From positions 1 through 37,907 of the forward strand of contig JASJEA010000006.1 of assembly GCA_030064935.1 (NCBI GenBank): DNA of 37,907 nt, given 5' to 3'. This stretch comes from Crocosphaera sp. (GTDB taxonomy: Bacteria; Cyanobacteriota; Cyanobacteriia; Cyanobacteriales; Microcystaceae). Of the stretch, positions 34,183 to 37,907 are shown piece after piece. Below the pieces are notes generated by a model. It had not been told where the DNA came from. It did no database searches and saw nothing but the letters and a program-made list of their open reading frames with translations. The position numbers and the translations under genes are program-made. The stretch's first letter is position 1, and each line of letters opens with the position of its first letter.

Positions 34183-34403
34183 GTAATATTACAGCAATGA
34201 CAGGAAAAAGAATGATATCAGCTTTGAAAAAAGCTGGATTTACTGTTGCTAGAATCAAAGTAAGTCATCATTTCCTCAGTCATTCTGATGGAAGAAGAAC
34301 TGTTATTCCTGTTCATGGTAAAGAAACCATTGGAAAAGGATTATTTGCTAAGATTTTGAAAGATTGTGAATTAAATGTTGATTATTTTTTAGACTTGTTA
34401 TGA
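34179..34403 (+). CDS. hicA: HicA-type mRNA interferase toxin
   Basis: 74 residues. GKRMISALKKAGFTVARIKV, then SHHFLSHSDGRRTVIPVHG and GKGLFAKILKDCEL show the double-stranded RNA-binding-like fold of HicA. The catalytic His is in the SHHF motif, where the family more often has GSHH. HicA cleaves mRNA when not bound by HicB. The start codon lies within the hicB stop (ATGA), indicating translational coupling. The gene appears intact and so may be a working toxin-antitoxin pair. Confidence 0.88.
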   Translation: MSNITAMTGKRMISALKKAGFTVARIKVSHHFLSHSDGRRTVIPVHGKETIGKGLFAKILKDCELNVDYFLDLL

Positions 34404-34479
34404 AATAATAAGACAAAAAGTAAGGACATAATGGTATTATATCCCTACAAATTAATTAATCAAATTGTTATCTTAAAAC

Positions 34480-34983
34480 CTAACCAATATTACGCTTTAA
34501 ACGAGAAGTAAACCCTAAACCTGCTAAGGTTAATAACCCTAAAATTGTACCAGGTTCAGGTACGTGGGCTGTTTCGATGTCAAAAGAGAAGCTACGAGTT
34601 GCTGGAGGATTGATAAGATTGATAAAGTCAACAGTAATTGAGTCATCTGTAAAGGAGATATCAGAAACCTCAGCCGCATTACCTGCTGTTAAGCTCACAT
34701 CCGTAACAATTCCCGGAGTATCTACCCAATCAAGATCAGATAAAACAAATCTTGTAGGAGCACCTAGAGCACCAAAACCTGTCAAATTGACAGTGATATC
34801 AAAAGAATCGCTTGTAACATCAACAGGGAGAGGATTGGCAAGGGGAATAACAAACTCTATCCCCGGATCAATCACAACGGCCGTTTCATCAAAAACAGGT
34901 GGAGCCCCAATTGCTCCAAATTGTAATCTAACTTCATCACCTAGTAAAGCAGCTTGAGCCGGGGTATAACATTCAATACGCAT
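34480..34983 (-). CDS. PEP-CTERM protein lacking a signal peptide
   Basis: 167 residues. The C-terminus VPEPGTILGLLTLAGLGF plus TSRLKRNIG is a complete PEP-CTERM sorting signal: PEP motif, hydrophobic helix, basic end. The rest is beta-rich and Asp/Thr-rich (FDITVNLTGFGALGAP), as usual for such secreted surface proteins. The N-terminus (MRIECYTPAQAALLGDEVRL) has no signal peptide, and a TGA stands directly before the ATG. A protein sorted by an exosortase needs Sec export, so the 5' end was probably lost. It may no longer be exported. Confidence 0.7.
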   Translation of the reverse strand: MRIECYTPAQAALLGDEVRLQFGAIGAPPVFDETAVVIDPGIEFVIPLANPLPVDVTSDSFDITVNLTGFGALGAPTRFVLSDLDWVDTPGIVTDVSLTAGNAAEVSDISFTDDSITVDFINLINPPATRSFSFDIETAHVPEPGTILGLLTLAGLGFTSRLKRNIG

Positions 34984-35175
34984 TCAATTATATGCTAACT
35001 CTTCGCAAGGAATTTTGGCTTAGGGATAATTTACAATCTTTATGAGTCCAAGAAACCCTATAGTATTACATTTTTACCTACGCTTTTAGATAGTAGCTTA
35101 AAAATTTTTCTGAAGGCTTTAACTCTGCTAAAATAGAGATTATATGACTTCATCATCAACGATTAACGTTTAACT

Positions 35176-36399
35176 ATGTCATCCGTCAATATTACTGAAT
35201 CTTTTAACTGGTTACATCGAGGCACTAATGAAATATTTCCTAATCAAGCTAACTCTAATAACCCTGAAGAAAATTTAGTCAAACTGATAGAAAATTCAGA
35301 GCATCCTTTACGAGTTAAACTAGGAATTGATCCAACAGGAATCGATATCCATTTAGGTCATAGTATTCCTTTTCGTAAGTTAAGAGCATTTCAAGATGCA
35401 GGACATACTGCTGTGGTTATTATTGGTGATTTTACTGCACAAATTGGCGATCCCACAGGTAAGTCAGAAGTTCGGAAACAGTTAACTTCCCAACAGGTTA
35501 AGGATAACGCAAAAAGCTATTTAGATCAACTGCGTCCTATCTTAGATTTTGATACCCCAGGAAGGTTAGAAATTCGTTATAATTCTGAGTGGTTGAGTGA
35601 TTTAAATTTGGCAAAAATTCAAGAATTATTAGCCACAATGACTGTGGGACAAATGTTAGCCAAAGAAGGATTTTCTGAACGTTATAAACAAGAAAATCCT
35701 ATCTTTCTCCACGAATTTCTTTACCCGTTAATGCAGGGTTATGATTCCGTTATGATCGATGCTGATGTGGAGTTAGGCGGAACGGATCAAAAGTTTAATA
35801 TTGCTGTAGGAAGAGACTTACAAAGACACTTTGGTAAAAAGCCTCAGTTTGGTTTATTATTGCCCATTTTAATTGGCACAGATGGCAGTCAAAAAATGTC
35901 TAAATCCCTCAATAATTACGTGGGATTGAAAGAAGATGAGTTGTCTATGTATTCTAAATTAGAGAAAACTCCAGATGCTTTAATTAAGGATTATTTTGAG
36001 TTATTAACTAATTTGCCTTTAGATAATTTACCTGACAATCCGAGAGAATGTCAAAAGTTATTAGCTATAGAAATAGTCTCGCAATTTCATGGTCAAGAAA
36101 AAGCGTTAATTGCACAAAAAACTGCCGAGGATTTAGTTAAAAATAAAGGGAATAGTGCTACGGATGCTGTTCCTGAATATAATTTATCCAATGTCGAATT
36201 CCCGGCCAAATTATTCTATATTTTAAATGCTAGTGGATTATGTGGCAGCAGTGGAGAAGGAAGACGACAAATACAAGGGGGTGCAGTACGTTTAGATGGG
36301 GAAAAAGTAACGGATGTTAATAGCACTTTTGATGACGTAAAACAACTCTCTGGTAAAGTTTTGCAGGTGGGGAAAAAGAAGTTTATTAAGTTAGTTTGA
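35176..36399 (+). CDS. tyrS: Tyrosyl-tRNA synthetase
   Basis: 407 residues. The class I motifs are HLGHS (HIGH-type, about 54-58) in [17 protein letters not shown] and KMSKS in [11 protein letters not shown] (about 233-243). The tyrosine-binding region reads [20 protein letters not shown]. The C-terminal S4 RNA-binding domain ([17 protein letters not shown]) is present. The enzyme charges tRNA-Tyr. The longer N-terminal part and total length are those of the TyrZ-like form. No T-box leader was seen in the 190 bp upstream. The ATG at 35176 has no strong Shine-Dalgarno. Confidence 0.96.
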   Translation: MSSVNITESFNWLHRGTNEIFPNQANSNNPEENLVKLIENSEHPLRVKLGIDPTGIDIHLGHSIPFRKLRAFQDAGHTAVVIIGDFTAQIGDPTGKSEVRKQLTSQQVKDNAKSYLDQLRPILDFDTPGRLEIRYNSEWLSDLNLAKIQELLATMTVGQMLAKEGFSERYKQENPIFLHEFLYPLMQGYDSVMIDADVELGGTDQKFNIAVGRDLQRHFGKKPQFGLLLPILIGTDGSQKMSKSLNNYVGLKEDELSMYSKLEKTPDALIKDYFELLTNLPLDNLPDNPRECQKLLAIEIVSQFHGQEKALIAQKTAEDLVKNKGNSATDAVPEYNLSNVEFPAKLFYILNASGLCGSSGEGRRQIQGGAVRLDGEKVTDVNSTFDDVKQLSGKVLQVGKKKFIKLV

Positions 36400-36471
36400 T
36401 TTAAGTTTCTACTTCTTCTAATATTCCCTAAATGTCTTGAATATTATGAACTTGGTAGATCATCAAAAGTT

Positions 36472-36639
36472 ATGGAAAAGTTTAACAGTTTACCCAATGT
36501 TTTTCCTTTAGGTTTTTATCATCCTAAGTCTAATTATGATGGAGATTATTATGAAGACAATGAATATTTTAATGAATATAGTCAGAAAATATTAAATCTC
36601 AAAAATAGCGATTATGAGGCTATTATATTCTTCTTCTAA
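36472..36639 (+). CDS. Short ORF, 55 residues, unknown
   Basis: MEKFNSLPNVFPLGFYHPKS, then a Tyr/Asp/Asn-rich stretch (GDYYEDNEYFNEYSQ) and a hydrophobic end. The composition is protein-like, but there is no Shine-Dalgarno and no recognised family. It lies just after tyrS and before a truncated transporter, so it may be a gene fragment. Confidence 0.3.
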   Translation: MEKFNSLPNVFPLGFYHPKSNYDGDYYEDNEYFNEYSQKILNLKNSDYEAIIFFF

Positions 36640-36671
36640 CATTATTCTTTAATTAACCTATTAATAAGTAA

Positions 36672-36688
36672 GGTGGGCATTGCCCACC
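36672..36688. repeat. Palindromic repeat GGTGGGCATTGCCCACC
   Basis: A perfect 8-bp-arm palindrome, flanked by CCTACGG, of the GTAGGGTGGGC/GCCCACCCTAC kind that is frequent in cyanobacterial intergenic DNA. It lies directly beyond the premature end of the symporter gene. Confidence 0.7.
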
Positions 36689-36696
36689 CTACGGTT

Positions 36697-37170
36697 TTAA
36701 ATAATTGCTTCTTTATTCAGGGCTTTGCTACCAGCCACCAGTTGGGCTGCAGCGTAGGAACCGAGAAAAGCAAGGGTTATAAGGGCAGAAATAAGTGAAA
36801 TAAGACGATATCCTTTGATATTTTGCGCTAGAAATGCTGAAACGGTGTCTGAGTTAGTTGCTTCAGAAAGCCGTCTTAACGGTTGAAATACCAGCCACCA
36901 AGCGAGATAATCGCCCATTGCCCACCCTAGGGTTAGCCAGATGGTGGAAATGCCAATTTTATAGGCAAAACCAACTTGTCCGATGAATAATAAGCCACTT
37001 TGCCCCGTTGCCATCGCTGAGAGGGCGGTTAACCAAGGATTAACGTTACGACTAGCTAATAAATAGTCGGTGGTGGTGGCTTTTTTCTGGGTGGCTGAAT
37101 AGGTTCCTACCCCGGTAAATAACAGCAGGAAAACAATGAATGTAATGATAATTCCAAGTTGATCAACCAT
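36697..37170 (-). pseudogene. N-terminal fragment of a sodium:solute symporter (SSS, PutP-like)
   Basis: 157 residues with about four hydrophobic helices. GVGTYSATQKKATTTDYLLASRNVN, then TALSAMATGQSGLLFIGQVGFAY and GDYLAWWLVFQPLRRLSE are typical of SSS transporters, with the expected N-terminal order. Family members have about 480-520 residues and 13 helices. Here the homology ends at SKALN, five codons before a stop, beside the palindrome at 36672. The 3' two-thirds are absent, so the protein cannot transport. Confidence 0.8.
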
Positions 37171-37229
37171 TATTTTTTTAGTCAGAAAGTAGAAACAGTA
37201 AAGAGAGAATTTTCTGAATTGAATGATTA

Positions 37230-37257
37230 ATTCTAAATCCTACATTCTAAATTCTAC
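37230..37257. repeat. Four-unit heptamer array
   Basis: ATTCTAA, ATCCTAC, ATTCTAA and ATTCTAC in tandem between the symporter fragment and the ATP-grasp pseudogene; the same family as the array at 30267. Confidence 0.7.
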
Positions 37258-37263
37258 ATTCAC

Positions 37264-37907
37264 CTAGTCTCCACCTGTTTCTACTAATTTACCAATATTA
37301 AAGTCAATTTTTACCCAATTTTTAAACTTGAATAAATTTTGCAGCAATAATAGGCTAATTTGCCAATGAGGATTCATGAAAAAAGGCAGGGGATCATTGA
37401 GTTTAAAAATAGCATCAGTTCCGGTGGTAATTTTCTTGCTCCAAGCTTGAAAATCTGAGAGAGAACGAATTCCAGTTAACCGCCAAACTTCGTGATATAG
37501 CCAATAAGTGGGCTTACTATTCGTTAATGGAGTGATGGGTTGTTGGTTATTTTTACCATCATTGAGATAGGCATCAGCTACCCCTGGATGATTATAAAAC
37601 ATGGTGATGGCTGAATGGGTACGGGGGTTACATTCTATAGGGTAAACGGTGCCATCTTCCGATTGAATAAAATCAAAAGAAATTTGTCCACTGAGGTTTA
37701 ATTCTTTGGCAAATATTTCAACCCATCTATAAATTTCAGGTTTATCAATATGCTGATAATTGACCTGAAATGGTGAAGAGTTGACGGGGTGACAAGAGTT
37801 GGAAAAAACGGATCAAATAACGGTTTCAGAATCTGAGTTGACTAAAAAATCAACCCTCTTAATAAGTAGTGATGATAATTAAGCGGTTTATGATAATCTA
37901 GCTTGAT
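37264..37907 (-). pseudogene. ATP-grasp ligase remnant, MysC-like
   Basis: Reading into the window from the right, KPLNYHHYLLRG is followed, after a one-base frame change near 37850-37856, by VDFLVNSDSETVI, a TGA at 37813-37815, then SVFSNSCHPVNSSPF, GQISFDFIQSEDGTVYPIE and CNPRTHSAITMFYNHPGVAD. The ECNPR block with DFI before it is the ATP-grasp metal/ATP site. The THSAITMFYNHP segment resembles MysC, which makes mycosporine-glycine from 4-deoxygadusol in UV-screen synthesis (identity from memory). At least two lesions disable it. An ATG at 37602 gives only a 112-residue C-terminal frame. The gene continues outside the window. Confidence 0.7.

Noticed and set aside
34577-34957. 126-codon plus-strand frame antisense to the PEP-CTERM gene
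   Set aside because: The opposite strand carries a clear PEP-CTERM tail; this frame is its shadow, with a Ser/Thr/Lys-biased composition.
35000-35175. T-box leader before tyrS
   Set aside because: No T-box consensus or terminator/antiterminator pair was found; T-boxes are also not expected in cyanobacteria.

Overview
The window looks like a chromosomal stretch of a unicellular or filamentous non-heterocystous cyanobacterium of the Crocosphaera/Cyanothece type. The pointers are the low GC, repeated HIP1 octamers (GCGATCGC, for example at 4358, 12020, 25041 and 33420), and genes typical of the phylum: pxcA (proton extrusion), thf1/psb29 (PSII biogenesis), AAA_35 ATPases, DUF2993, HflX with a cyanobacterial N-terminus, and a PEP-CTERM protein. 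The genus is an inference from family resemblance; no database was searched.

Layout. 1-250 is the 3' end of an IS200/IS605-type element: a TnpB C-terminus and its structured right-end/omegaRNA. 251-4754 is a minus-strand block of three different P-loop ATPases (STAND/ORC-like, membrane-anchored AAA, AAA_35), the first with no visible start. 5095-7824 holds an apparently shortened unknown gene, a membrane protein and a dihydroorotase homologue that has lost its metal ligands. 7825-9130 is repeat-rich and carries rpsU. 9130-23782 is mostly housekeeping: a CheY-like regulator, a UvrD-like helicase, pxcA, thf1, a divergent MASE1 kinase/NarL regulator pair, several conserved proteins, a MidA-type methyltransferase and a TldE/PmbA protein.

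23856-26538 is a decayed mobile and restriction region: a metallopeptidase next to the 3' stump of a type I restriction hsdR, cut off by an IS605-type element. That element has an internal deletion joining a 5'-truncated tnpB to the last residues of a divergent tnpA, and a second orphan right end follows it. 26539-31246 holds a secreted caspase-like protein with a calcium-binding loop, cobS, a conserved small protein, a nitroreductase and an AEC transporter. 31392-33494 is a ykgJ-hflX pair, where hflX appears to begin at an AUC codon behind a strong Shine-Dalgarno. 33600-34403 is a toxin-antitoxin patch: two degenerate antitoxin-like remnants, then an intact-looking hicBA. 34480 to the end contains a PEP-CTERM protein without a signal peptide, tyrS, a truncated Na+/solute symporter stopping at a palindromic repeat, and an ATP-grasp (MysC-like) pseudogene with a frameshift and an in-frame stop.

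Taken together, the window shows intact core genes interleaved with accessory islands in active decay. Gene remnants, IS ends and intergenic repeats (heptamer arrays, a roughly 120-bp dispersed repeat, palindromes) sit exactly where genes are broken. No CRISPR array, tRNA or rRNA was found. The least ordinary items are the AUC start of hflX, the tnpA/tnpB deletion junction with two separate omegaRNA-like right ends, the secreted caspase/EF-hand protein and the triple ATPase block.
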